This document shows positions 7,749 to 15,912 of a stretch of DNA of 64,000 nucleotides, in pieces. The DNA lies in assembly GCA_011523545.1 (NCBI GenBank), contig WTGN01000028.1:1-64000 (forward strand), given 5' to 3'. The stretch comes from Chloroflexota bacterium (GTDB taxonomy: Bacteria > Chloroflexota > Anaerolineae > Aggregatilineales > Phototrophicaceae). A program made the translations under genes and the position numbers. How positions within the stretch are numbered: position 1 is the stretch's first letter; each line of letters opens with the position of its first letter. The notes below the pieces were generated by a model, which saw only the letters and a program-made list of their open reading frames with translations, was not told where the DNA came from and made no database searches.

Positions 7749-9050
7749 ATGGCCAGACGCGGAAAAACGAGAAAACGCAGCCGGCGCCCGCATAGCGCCT
7801 TGCAAGGCAAAGTGCTTGACCTCGACATCCGCGACATGGCGCATGGCGGTCACGGCTTGGCCGATTATCGCGGGTCGCCGGTCTTCGTGCCTTATACTTT
7901 GCCCGGCGAGTCAATCACAGCCGAGATCACAGGCGAGCGCGGCAAGGTCCGCTTTGGCCGCGGGCTGCAGCTCAAAGCCGCCTCAAGCGACCGGGTCGAG
8001 CCGCGCTGCCCGCATTTTGGGCCGGGCCGCTGCTGGGGCTGTCAATGGCAGCATATCGACTACGCGGCGCAATTGCTGCTGAAGCAAGACGTCCTCGCTG
8101 ACCAGTTGGCGCGGGTGGGCGGGCTGCCGGATGAACTGATCGACGCCGTGCTGCAACCGATTTTGCCTGCGCCCGAACAGTGGGCATACGAGCACAGCCT
8201 CAGCCTACTGCGCGCGGAGACCGGCGAATGGGGACGCCGGCGGCAGGCGCGGCAGATCGAAGCGATCGGCGAGTGTCATGTGGCGCATCCCGATCTGATC
8301 GATCTGCTGCAGGATTTGGATCTGGATTATGAGCGCGCCCGACGAATGACGCTGCGGCGCGGCTCCGATGGGCGGCTGATGCTGATCTTCGATGTTGATG
8401 CCGAAGACGCGCCGTCCCTTTCCACCGTTCTTCCGCTCAGCGTGAATTTGCTCCTGCCGGACCGGCAGCCGATCAACCTCGTCGGCGATGCCCACAGCCA
8501 TTTCGAAATTGACGGACGGCGCTTCCGCGTCACGGCCGGCGCATATATGCGGGCGAACATCGGCGCGCTTGCCGGCCTGGTCACCGAGGTCCTCAAGGCG
8601 ACCCTTTCGCCGGGCGGCGCGCGCATTCTCGATTTGTACGCCGGCGTGGGAATCTTCAGCAAGTTCCTGGCGGGCCCTACCGATCTGGTCACCCTGGTGG
8701 AAAGTTATCCGCCGGCGGTCACGGACGCCGATGTCAATCTGGCGGAATTCGACAATGTCGATGTCGTTGAAGGCTCGGTCGAAACCGTCTTGGCGGACAT
8801 GATCGACGAGGGCGCCCGATATGACATCGCGCTGCTGGATCCGCCGGGCGCCGGTTTGAGCGAGGATGTCGTCGGACAGATGAGCAAGCTGGGTGTCGGG
8901 CGCATCGTCTATGTCAGCGGTGACCCGGCCTCCTTGGCGCGCGACAGCAGGCGGCTCATTGATTGCGGCTTCCGGCTGCGCGCGATTCAGCCGCTTGATC
9001 TGGCGCCGCAGACTTATTACATCACGGCGGTCGCGCGCTTCGAGCGCTAG
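7749..9050 (+). CDS. RumA/TrmA-like RNA methyltransferase homologue lacking the catalytic Cys
   Basis: The fold of the RNA uracil-5-methyltransferases is clear: a TRAM domain (about residues 20-72), a Cys cluster C87-x7-C95-x2-C98 like the [4Fe-4S] ligands of RumA, and a C-terminal Rossmann domain (ILDLYAGVGIFSKFLA, LLDPPGAGLSEDVV). The normal S-C-N-P nucleophile motif, however, reads V-S-G-D-P (Gly391, codon 8919-8921), and the usual DPPR reads DPPG. The cysteine that attacks uracil C6 in this family is therefore absent. It could be an RNA-binding pseudoenzyme or modify RNA by another route. I start at ATG 7749 (433 aa, MARRGKTRKR); upstream starts overlap the terminator region. Confidence 0.85.
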   Translation: MARRGKTRKRSRRPHSALQGKVLDLDIRDMAHGGHGLADYRGSPVFVPYTLPGESITAEITGERGKVRFGRGLQLKAASSDRVEPRCPHFGPGRCWGCQWQHIDYAAQLLLKQDVLADQLARVGGLPDELIDAVLQPILPAPEQWAYEHSLSLLRAETGEWGRRRQARQIEAIGECHVAHPDLIDLLQDLDLDYERARRMTLRRGSDGRLMLIFDVDAEDAPSLSTVLPLSVNLLLPDRQPINLVGDAHSHFEIDGRRFRVTAGAYMRANIGALAGLVTEVLKATLSPGGARILDLYAGVGIFSKFLAGPTDLVTLVESYPPAVTDADVNLAEFDNVDVVEGSVETVLADMIDEGARYDIALLDPPGAGLSEDVVGQMSKLGVGRIVYVSGDPASLARDSRRLIDCGFRLRAIQPLDLAPQTYYITAVARFER

Positions 9051-9053
9051 TGG

Positions 9054-9896
9054 TCACGGCAGCCGAATGCGGGCGATACGATCTAAACCAGCGTAATCCT
9101 TCAAGATTTCGCAGTCCAGGTCCGGACCTCGCTTCACCAACTGGGTAACGGCTTCGCCCTGATCGGCGCCAATCTCGAGCAAGACCCAAGCGCCGGCGCG
9201 ACAGACAGCGGGCGCTTGCGCGAGCAGCCGGCGAATGAGACACAAGCCGTCCGGCCCGCCGTCCAGCGCCAATCGCGGTTCGAAGCGGCTGACCGTCAGC
9301 GCGTCCAGTTCACCCGTAGCGATATATGGCAAGTTCGCCATCAGCAAGTTGACGCGGATGCCGCGTGCTATCAAGGGAGCGGCCAGGTCGCCCCGAAACG
9401 CGGCTACAGTAACGCCGCTGCGTTGCGCGTTTTCCCGCGCGATCGCCAGGGCCGCCGGGCAGATCTCGGTGGCGTAGACGCTGGCGGCGGGACGCTGGCG
9501 CGCGAAGGTCACCGCCAGGGCGCCGCTGCCGGTCCCGATATCGGCGGCTGTGATGGCCGGCCGCTCTTCAGTGAGACGCAGCGCCTCTTCCAGCAGCAAT
9601 TCGGTCTCCGGCCGTGGTATGAGCGCGGCCGGGCTGACAAGCAGATCAAGATCATAGAAGCCTTTGCTGCCGGTGATATAGGCGATCGGCTCGCCAGAGG
9701 CGCGGCGCTCAAGGGCGCTGCGGAATGCTGCCAGCTGCGCCTCGGTCAGCCGCTCGTCGGCATGGGCGAAGAGGAAGGCGCGATCAACGCCGAGGGCTTG
9801 GGCGAGCAGCGTCTGCGCGTCGAGCTCGGCTGTCTCGGAATCTGAGCATTCCAGCGCGGATTGAGCCTCGCGGCGGCAAGCAAAAACAGTCGTCAT
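9054..9896 (-). CDS. prmC: Release-factor glutamine N5-methyltransferase
   Basis: PrmC (HemK) methylates the Gln of the GGQ motif in release factors. The 280-residue protein has the N-terminal helical substrate-binding domain (RRASGEPIAYITGSKGFYDLDLLV...LIPRPETELL) and the SAM-binding motif ADIGTGSGALAVTFA. The substrate-amide motif reads NLPY rather than the usual NPPY. It overlaps the preceding SGNH gene by 4 bp (ATGA-type), so it is probably translationally coupled. prfA, encoding its substrate, lies upstream in the same minus-strand run, separated by two acylation genes. Confidence 0.95.
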   Translation of the reverse strand: MTTVFACRREAQSALECSDSETAELDAQTLLAQALGVDRAFLFAHADERLTEAQLAAFRSALERRASGEPIAYITGSKGFYDLDLLVSPAALIPRPETELLLEEALRLTEERPAITAADIGTGSGALAVTFARQRPAASVYATEICPAALAIARENAQRSGVTVAAFRGDLAAPLIARGIRVNLLMANLPYIATGELDALTVSRFEPRLALDGGPDGLCLIRRLLAQAPAVCRAGAWVLLEIGADQGEAVTQLVKRGPDLDCEILKDYAGLDRIARIRLP

Positions 9897-11029
9897 TTGG
9901 CCAGCTCATTCAGGACATCCATCGGATTGCGCATATTTGCCAACAGCGCTTTCACCGCTTCCTGATTTACATAATCTTCAAACAAGTCCGGATGACGCTC
10001 GAACAAGACGCTCAGCACGAGCAGGGCGCCCGACTCGTTCAAGTGATGAGAATCGTACCATTCGCTGCCGTTGGCGCCATAAGCGCGCATGTCGCTGAAG
10101 TGGTGATAGGGGAAGCCATAAGCGGCAAACAATTCTTGCATCCGCGCCAATATCAGATCCATGTTCAGGAAGTTGCCTGCTTCCCGGATCCGCTCATGAA
10201 CCAGAAAATGATAAGGCGTGGTCAGCCCGATCAGCGTTAGGCCATCCGCTTTCACCTGGGCCAGGAAGGCCTCCAGCATCGCGAAGGAGTCCTCGTTGAT
10301 TCGGCTGCCCGGGGTGAAGCGGGCGCCCGCAAAATTAAAATCCTTCAGCGCGCTGGCTCTCTTTTCGTTCTGAATCGAAGTGCTTTCTCCCGAGAAGCTT
10401 AGCTGCCGGCTGCCATCGGCGCGATAACCGGTGCCGCGCCCGATCGCCTCCAGGCCCAGGCTTTGCCCGCCAGCGACGGGATCCCGCTGGTTCAGTATCT
10501 GCGCTATGCTGAGCTTCCCGCCCAGGACGCGGTGGGCGGTCTCAATAACCTCTTGCCGGACGCTACCGTAGGCATCTGCCCGCAGCGGCCCGAAATAAGT
10601 CCCGGCGGAATCGGGCGCCGTTTCGCCATTGAACCAGCCGAAGTCCATCAGCGCGATGATCAAGGCCGGCGAATGCTCAAGCGATTGGTAGAAGTCGACG
10701 ATCTGCTGGAGCCACCAGCCGCCGACGCCCGCATTATAGACCGCTGCCGGCTGTTTGTTGAAGAAAGCGTCGCGAATCTGCAGCATCAGAGAATTGCCAA
10801 GGATCAGAATCTCCGGGCGCCGCGCCTGGTACGACTCCAGCTTGTAGTCCCAGATTTTCTCCGTCACGGCGGGCGCGTAGATGACGGCGGCTTCAGTCTG
10901 CTGCCGCTCAACGATGGCGGATACGGGCATGGTTTCGCCCGCATGCCAGGCCAGGCCGATCAGCGCCAGCGTCAGCAAGATCAATGGCAGGCAAAGCAGG
11001 CCGAGTTTCGTGAGAAGGCGCCGTATCAT
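9893..11029 (-). CDS. SGNH-type membrane-anchored hydrolase / acyl transfer partner
   Basis: A 378-residue protein with an N-terminal membrane segment (about residues 5-28, LGLLCLPLILLTLALIGLAW) and an extracytoplasmic SGNH-like domain. Block I is ILGNSLM (Ser nucleophile in an N-S context), followed by NAGVGGW, and block V is EWYDSHHLNESG with the Asp-x-x-His pair. Its partner 4 bp upstream is an MBOAT protein. MBOAT/SGNH pairs such as AlgI with AlgJ/AlgX O-acetylate exported polysaccharides, so I infer O-acylation of an extracellular glycan. The exact substrate cannot be told from sequence. Confidence 0.82.
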   Translation of the reverse strand: MIRRLLTKLGLLCLPLILLTLALIGLAWHAGETMPVSAIVERQQTEAAVIYAPAVTEKIWDYKLESYQARRPEILILGNSLMLQIRDAFFNKQPAAVYNAGVGGWWLQQIVDFYQSLEHSPALIIALMDFGWFNGETAPDSAGTYFGPLRADAYGSVRQEVIETAHRVLGGKLSIAQILNQRDPVAGGQSLGLEAIGRGTGYRADGSRQLSFSGESTSIQNEKRASALKDFNFAGARFTPGSRINEDSFAMLEAFLAQVKADGLTLIGLTTPYHFLVHERIREAGNFLNMDLILARMQELFAAYGFPYHHFSDMRAYGANGSEWYDSHHLNESGALLVLSVLFERHPDLFEDYVNQEAVKALLANMRNPMDVLNELAK

Positions 11030-11032
11030 GGT

Positions 11033-12487
11033 TCAGAACTGAAAATAGTAGAATTCTTGCACGGTCGTGCCATAAAAGAGCGACACATAAATCGTGATCG
11101 CCAGGAAATAATACACCGCCCAGCGCCAGAGGGTCGACAGTCGTCCGAAGACAGCGAGGATGCCCTGCCGCTCGTCAATGATATCGACCGCGAGAACGAG
11201 ACCGATCAAGCCAAACGATAGCAGAAATTCGGCGCGCTGTGGCAGCAGCCCGGCCGCGAAGGGACGGGTCAGCTCGGCGACGCCTTGCGAGAAATCCAGC
11301 AGATGGCGCAGTATGTAGCTGATCTCGCCAAGGTCATTGGCGCGAAACAGAATCCAGCCGATGTATACCAGCACAAATGTATAGATGAGACTGAAGGCCC
11401 GCCCCGGCCCGTTGCGCAGCGCGGCATTGGGAAAGAGCGCTTTGAACAGGGTCTCGGCGATGATGACGAGGCCATGAAACAGACCCCATAACATGAAAGT
11501 CCAATTCGCCCCATGCCACAGGCCGCTCAAAACGAAAACCAGCAGCAAATTGAACAGCTGACGCGGGAAGCCGAGACGGTTGCCGCCCAGGCTGATGTAT
11601 ACATAATCGCGGAACCAGGTGGACAGTGAAATATGCCAGCGGCGCCAAAAGTCACGCAGTGAAGTCGCCAGATAGGGGCGGCGAAAATTCTTCATCAAGC
11701 GAAAGCCCATGACGCGCGCGACGCCGATGGCGATATCGGAATAACCGCTGAAATCGCAGTATATCTGAAAGGCGAAGAACAGCACGGCGATTACGAGGCT
11801 CAAGCCGGAATAGGACTCGAGATTGTCAAAGACCTCGTTGACATAGAGCGCCACGCGATCGGCGATCACCACCTTTTTGAAGGCGCCCCAGGCCGCCAGC
11901 CGCAAACCGCTGACGACGCGATCGTAATCAAAACTGAGTTTCGTCCGGAATTGGGGCAGCATATTCGTCGCTCGCTCGATGGGCCCGGCGACCAGTTGCG
12001 GAAAATAGGCGACATAAGTCGCGAAGACGCCGAAATGCCGCTCCGCCGGCAAGCGCCCGCGATATACATCAAAGGTATAGGCCATCGATTGAAAGGTATA
12101 AAAGGAGATGCCGACCGGCAGCAGAACGTTCAAGGCGCCAACCTGCAGCGGAATGCCCAGCGCCTGCGCCATCTGCTCCGCCGTTTGGCCGAAGAGATTG
12201 GCGTACTTGAAGATGAAGAGAACGCCGATGTTGGCCAGAACGCTGCATGTGAGGAGGGCGCGCCGCCGAGTTATCCGCTCAGCCGCGGTGTGCTGGAGCG
12301 CCAATGCCACCAGGTAATCCACCAGGGTCGAGAAGAGTATCAGTATGAGATAACTGGGCATCCAAAAGGCGTAGAAGCAATAACTGGCGACCAGCAGCAA
12401 AAGCCAGCGCCGCTTCTGCCCCAACATGAAGAATATCGGGATGACCAGAAGCGCGAAGATGATGAATTCAGTTGAGACGAAGGACAT
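11033..12487 (-). CDS. MBOAT-family O-acyltransferase, AlgI-like
   Basis: A 484-residue polytopic membrane protein of the AlgI/DltB group. Hallmarks are DFWRRWHISLSTWFRDYVYISLGGNR and the active His in SGLWHGANWTFMLWGLFHG, plus the early PVGISFYTFQSMAYTFDVYRG segment. These proteins move acyl groups across the membrane and hand them to exported glycans with an SGNH partner, which is encoded immediately downstream (3 bp gap). The gene begins 40 bp after prfA on the same strand, so a basic translation gene and envelope acylation genes may share a transcript. Confidence 0.93.
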   Translation of the reverse strand: MSFVSTEFIIFALLVIPIFFMLGQKRRWLLLLVASYCFYAFWMPSYLILILFSTLVDYLVALALQHTAAERITRRRALLTCSVLANIGVLFIFKYANLFGQTAEQMAQALGIPLQVGALNVLLPVGISFYTFQSMAYTFDVYRGRLPAERHFGVFATYVAYFPQLVAGPIERATNMLPQFRTKLSFDYDRVVSGLRLAAWGAFKKVVIADRVALYVNEVFDNLESYSGLSLVIAVLFFAFQIYCDFSGYSDIAIGVARVMGFRLMKNFRRPYLATSLRDFWRRWHISLSTWFRDYVYISLGGNRLGFPRQLFNLLLVFVLSGLWHGANWTFMLWGLFHGLVIIAETLFKALFPNAALRNGPGRAFSLIYTFVLVYIGWILFRANDLGEISYILRHLLDFSQGVAELTRPFAAGLLPQRAEFLLSFGLIGLVLAVDIIDERQGILAVFGRLSTLWRWAVYYFLAITIYVSLFYGTTVQEFYYFQF

Positions 12488-12527
12488 GGCTTAGCGCATC
12501 CGCCAGCTTGCGACATCGATGGCGGGG

Positions 12528-13601
12528 CTACTGGAGCGAGCCGGCCGCCAACTGTTCCGCCTGATCCTGCGTCGCCAACTGATCGATGAAGACGTCAAGT
12601 TCGCCGTCCATGATGGCGGGCAGGTTGTAGCTGCTGACGCCGATGCGATGGTCGGTCACCCGCCCTTGCGGATAATTATAAGTGCGGATTTTCTCGCTTC
12701 GGTCGCCACTGCCGACCTGGCCGCGGCGCTCGGCGTCGCGCTCGCTGCGCTGGCGTTCCGCTTCCGCTTCGTAAAGGCGGGCGATCAGCACCTGTTTGGC
12801 GCGCAATTTGTTCTGCAATTGACTGCGCTCGTCTTGCATCTCCACCACCAGGCCTGTTGGTTTGTGGATCAAGCGCACGGCCGAGTCCGTGGTGTTGACA
12901 GATTGGCCGCCAGCCCCGCGCGAACGAAACACCTGCGTCTCGACATCGTTCATATCCAGCTGCACATCCACCTCGTCCATTTCCGCCAGGACGGCGACCG
13001 TGGCGGTGCTGGTGTGGATGCGCCCCTGGCTTTCAGTCGCCGGCACGCGCTGAACGCGATGCACGCCGCTTTCGTATTTCAGGCGGCTGAAGGCGCCGGC
13101 CCCTTTAATCTCGAAAACAACATTCTTGAAGACGCCATTGCCCTGCTCGTTGACATCGAGCATTTGCACTTTCCATTTGTTTGATTCGGCGTAGCGCGTA
13201 TACAGGCGCATCAGATCGCCGGCGAAAATACCGGCTTCGTCGCCGCCAGCGCCGGCGCGTATCTCGACGATCACATTTCTGCTGTCGCGCGGGTCTTTCG
13301 GCAGCAGCATCAGCCGCAGTTGATCCAGGAGCGCTTCATTGCTCGCCTCCAACTCGGCAACTTCTTCCGCCGCCAGGTCCCGCATCTCGACATCATCGGC
13401 CGCCGCCAGCAATTCGCGGGCGCCCTCCAGCTCTTCCGCCTGCCGCTGAAAACGGCGATAGGCGTCGACAATGTCTTGCAGCCCCGCACGTTCCTTCGCC
13501 AGTTCAGCGACGCGTTCGTAATTCGCCGAGATCGCCGGGTCGGCCATCATGGCTTCCAGCTCGATATAACGGCTTTCGACTTCCGCAAGTTTATCCAGCA
13601 T
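12528..13601 (-). CDS. prfA: Peptide chain release factor 1
   Basis: At 357 residues with the GGQ loop (SRGAGGQSVNTTDSAVRL) this is a class I release factor. The length and the HRVQRVPATESQGRIHTS region fit RF1, which reads UAA and UAG. Other typical segments are IEIRAGAGGDEAGIFAGDL and RSERIRTYNYPQGRVTDHR-like near the C-terminus. It starts at the ATG at 13601. The downstream minus-strand genes are MBOAT, SGNH and prmC, so the usual prfA-prmC neighbourhood is kept but split by two envelope genes. Confidence 0.97.
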   Translation of the reverse strand: MLDKLAEVESRYIELEAMMADPAISANYERVAELAKERAGLQDIVDAYRRFQRQAEELEGARELLAAADDVEMRDLAAEEVAELEASNEALLDQLRLMLLPKDPRDSRNVIVEIRAGAGGDEAGIFAGDLMRLYTRYAESNKWKVQMLDVNEQGNGVFKNVVFEIKGAGAFSRLKYESGVHRVQRVPATESQGRIHTSTATVAVLAEMDEVDVQLDMNDVETQVFRSRGAGGQSVNTTDSAVRLIHKPTGLVVEMQDERSQLQNKLRAKQVLIARLYEAEAERQRSERDAERRGQVGSGDRSEKIRTYNYPQGRVTDHRIGVSSYNLPAIMDGELDVFIDQLATQDQAEQLAAGSLQ

Positions 13602-13982
13602 TACGCTCGCTCATCTCGATCATCTGGCATTTCGATTAAGCCGCCGACTGCCCGGCGCGACATGACCCACTCACGGGCGGCATGTGGGGCAGAGGCGAAT
13701 TCTGTGAATTGGGCAAGTCGCATTACAAACCATAGTTCTCTGTGCTCTCGGTGGTGAATCAATTTGCGCGACTCTTAATAGAGGAAGATAAGCGCCGTGA
13801 GTTCCGCTGACACAATTGGCGCTACTGTGCAAGCGAGGGCGGACTTGTTAGAATTCCTTGAGTCGCAGAGGGGCTGCGCGCGCTGGCTTCCGATACATAG
13901 GGGGCATTATACAGGCGGAAGCCGCGCTGCACAGACAGAACTGCGGCGAGGCTGCCCACGCCGCGCCGGATGAGGATCAACT
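13602..13982. other. Divergent intergenic region, no gene seen
   Basis: This 381-bp spacer separates the minus-strand prfA operon from the plus-strand dehalogenase operon and should hold both promoters. I could not identify convincing -35/-10 pairs. Around 13735-13757 is TTCTCTGTGCTCTCGGTGG, which resembles the CCTCTGCG tandem units at 52.3 kb. No open frame here has coding character. Confidence 0.5.
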
Positions 13983-14873
13983 ATGACGATATTGCGGACG
14001 CCAGACGACAGATTCCATAATCTGCCCGGCTACGACTTCGCGCCCCACTACATCAACATCGGCGATACCCGAATGCACTATGTCGATGAGGGGGACGGCG
14101 CGGAGACAGTACTCTGCCTGCATGGCGAGCCGACCTGGTCTTATCTGTACCGGCACATGATTCCGCCGCTCGCCGTAAGACAGCGCGTAGTCGCGCCGGA
14201 TATGGTCGGTTTTGGCAAATCAGACAAATACCCGGCGCTGGAAGATTACAGCTTTCAGATGCACCATGACAAGCTCGTCGGGCTGATCGACGCGTTGGAC
14301 TTGCATAACATCACCCTGGTCTGCCAGGATTGGGGCGGCTTGCTCGGTCTCACAATCGCGGCCAATCACGGCGACAGATTCGCCAGACTGGTTGTGCTCA
14401 ACACATTTCTGCCGACAGGCGAAGAGAAGATCAGCGAGGCCTTCATGCATTGGCGCGCCTTCAGCCAAAAAGTCGGCACGCGCATGCAGATTGGGCGCTT
14501 GATCGCGCAGACGATCAGCAACTATGAATTGCCGGCCGATGTCATCGCCGCCTACGACGCGCCCTTCCCGGAGGACAGCTATAAAGCGGGCGCCGCGGTT
14601 TTTCCGTCGCTCGTGCCGATCAGGCCGGAGATGCCCGGGGCGGCGGAAATGAAGGCGACGCGGGCAGCCCTTACCCGCTGGCGGAAGCCGGCCCAGGTCA
14701 TGTTCAGCGATGGCGATCCCATTCTGGGCGGAGCGGCGAAGTTCTTCCGCCGACTGTTGCCGACCGCGGGCGACCAGCCGGAAATCACCATTCGGGGCGC
14801 CGGGCACTTTCTGCAAGAGGAAAAAGGCGCCGAGATCGCCGCTCAGGTGCTGGCCTTCATTGAGCGGACATAG
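13983..14873 (+). CDS. Haloalkane dehalogenase-type alpha/beta hydrolase
   Basis: A 296-residue protein resembling the DhlA-type (HLD-I) dehalogenases, which hydrolyse carbon-halogen bonds to alcohols. The oxyanion motif is HGEPTWSYLYR, the nucleophile Asp116 lies in CQDWGG with the halide-binding Trp117 beside it, and a second Trp157 sits in the cap (FMHWRAF). The acid is probably Asp245 (FSDGDPI), and His275 (GAGHFLQEEKG) completes the triad. GAGG upstream of ATG 13983 supports the start. It heads a plus-strand run with deoC and a PucR regulator. The natural substrate is unknown, and related enzymes sometimes act on non-halogenated esters or epoxides. Confidence 0.88.
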   Translation: MTILRTPDDRFHNLPGYDFAPHYINIGDTRMHYVDEGDGAETVLCLHGEPTWSYLYRHMIPPLAVRQRVVAPDMVGFGKSDKYPALEDYSFQMHHDKLVGLIDALDLHNITLVCQDWGGLLGLTIAANHGDRFARLVVLNTFLPTGEEKISEAFMHWRAFSQKVGTRMQIGRLIAQTISNYELPADVIAAYDAPFPEDSYKAGAAVFPSLVPIRPEMPGAAEMKATRAALTRWRKPAQVMFSDGDPILGGAAKFFRRLLPTAGDQPEITIRGAGHFLQEEKGAEIAAQVLAFIERT

Positions 14874-14880
14874 CATTGAC

Positions 14881-14925
14881 TTCCCCTTCCCTTGTTCACG
14901 GGGGAAGGGGCCAGGAGATGGGGGC
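14881..14925. repeat. Family B palindrome supplying the deoC ribosome binding site
   Basis: CCCCTTCCC...GGGGAAGGGG forms a hairpin followed by CCAGGAGATGGGGG. Nearly the same sequence occurs at 62721-62764, with a related copy at 36205-36248. The GGAG at 14913-14916 within the tail is the apparent Shine-Dalgarno of deoC, whose ATG is at 14926. Confidence 0.7.
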
Positions 14926-15888
14926 ATGGCTTCAGAAAACATCACGCGCAATCCGGGCATCCCGCTCGATATGGGCTGGCTGCGCGCGACAACCGTCAAC
15001 TTGAGCGCCACGCAGCGTCGGGCGCAAACGCTCGGGACGCGCCGCAGCGTCAAGCAAGAGTGGCAGGCGGCCTGGCTCCTGCGGGCGATCACCATGATTG
15101 ACCTGACCACGCTGGCTGGCGATGATACACCGGGCAAGGTGACGCGGCTCTGCGCCAAGGCGCGGCAGCCTCTCCGGCAAGACCTGATCGACGCGCTTGA
15201 TGTCGAATCGCTGGGCTTGCAGGTCGGCGCGGTCTGCGTCTATCACCAGCGCGTCAAAGAGGCGAAAGCGGCGCTGCGCGGCTCTGGCATCCCGGTCGCG
15301 GCGGTGTCCACCGGCTTCCCCGCCGGGCTCAGTCCCTACCCCCAGCGGATCGAAGAGATTAACCAATCAGTCGAAGCGGGCGCCGACGAAATTGATATCG
15401 TCATATCGCGAGAGCATGTCCTGCGCGGGCAATGGCAGGCGCTGTACGACGAAGTCCGCGAGATGCGCCGCGCTTGCGGGGAGGCGCACATGAAGGCGAT
15501 TTTGGCGACCGGCGAACTCGGCCCGCTCTGGCATGTGGCGCGGGCGAGCAAAGTCTGCATGATGGCCGGCGCGGACTTCATCAAGACCAGCACCGGCAAG
15601 GAAGCGGTGAACGCCACGCTGGAAGTTGGCTTGACGATGACGCGCGAGATACGGGCCTATGAGCAAATGACGGGCTACCGCGTTGGCTTCAAGCCCGCCG
15701 GCGGCATCCGCAGCGCCAAAGACGCCCTCAATTGGCTCATCCTCATCAAGGAAGAGTTAGGCGGCGGCTGGCTGAATAATCAGTTGTTCCGCTTCGGCGC
15801 TTCGGGATTGCTCACGGATATAGAGCGGCAGCTCTCGCATCACGTCAGCGGGCGTTATGCCGCCGCCCATCACATGCCCATGGCTTGA
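14926..15888 (+). CDS. deoC: Deoxyribose-phosphate aldolase
   Basis: DeoC cleaves 2-deoxyribose 5-phosphate to glyceraldehyde 3-phosphate and acetaldehyde. The Schiff-base Lys is in ADFIKTSTGKEA and the second active Lys in RVGFKPAGGIRSAKDA. The barrel start is VCVYHQRVKEAKAAL with AAVSTGFPAGL. At 320 residues it is longer than the ~220-residue bacterial form, because an N-terminal extension of ~60 residues precedes the TIM barrel, as in the longer eukaryote-like DERA group. The ATG at 14926 is preceded by GGAG within a repeat. It follows the dehalogenase by 52 bp and precedes the PucR gene by 24 bp, so it is probably an operon. Confidence 0.93.
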   Translation: MASENITRNPGIPLDMGWLRATTVNLSATQRRAQTLGTRRSVKQEWQAAWLLRAITMIDLTTLAGDDTPGKVTRLCAKARQPLRQDLIDALDVESLGLQVGAVCVYHQRVKEAKAALRGSGIPVAAVSTGFPAGLSPYPQRIEEINQSVEAGADEIDIVISREHVLRGQWQALYDEVREMRRACGEAHMKAILATGELGPLWHVARASKVCMMAGADFIKTSTGKEAVNATLEVGLTMTREIRAYEQMTGYRVGFKPAGGIRSAKDALNWLILIKEELGGGWLNNQLFRFGASGLLTDIERQLSHHVSGRYAAAHHMPMA

Positions 15889-15912
15889 GCCCGGCCAGCT
15901 GTCAATTCAACC

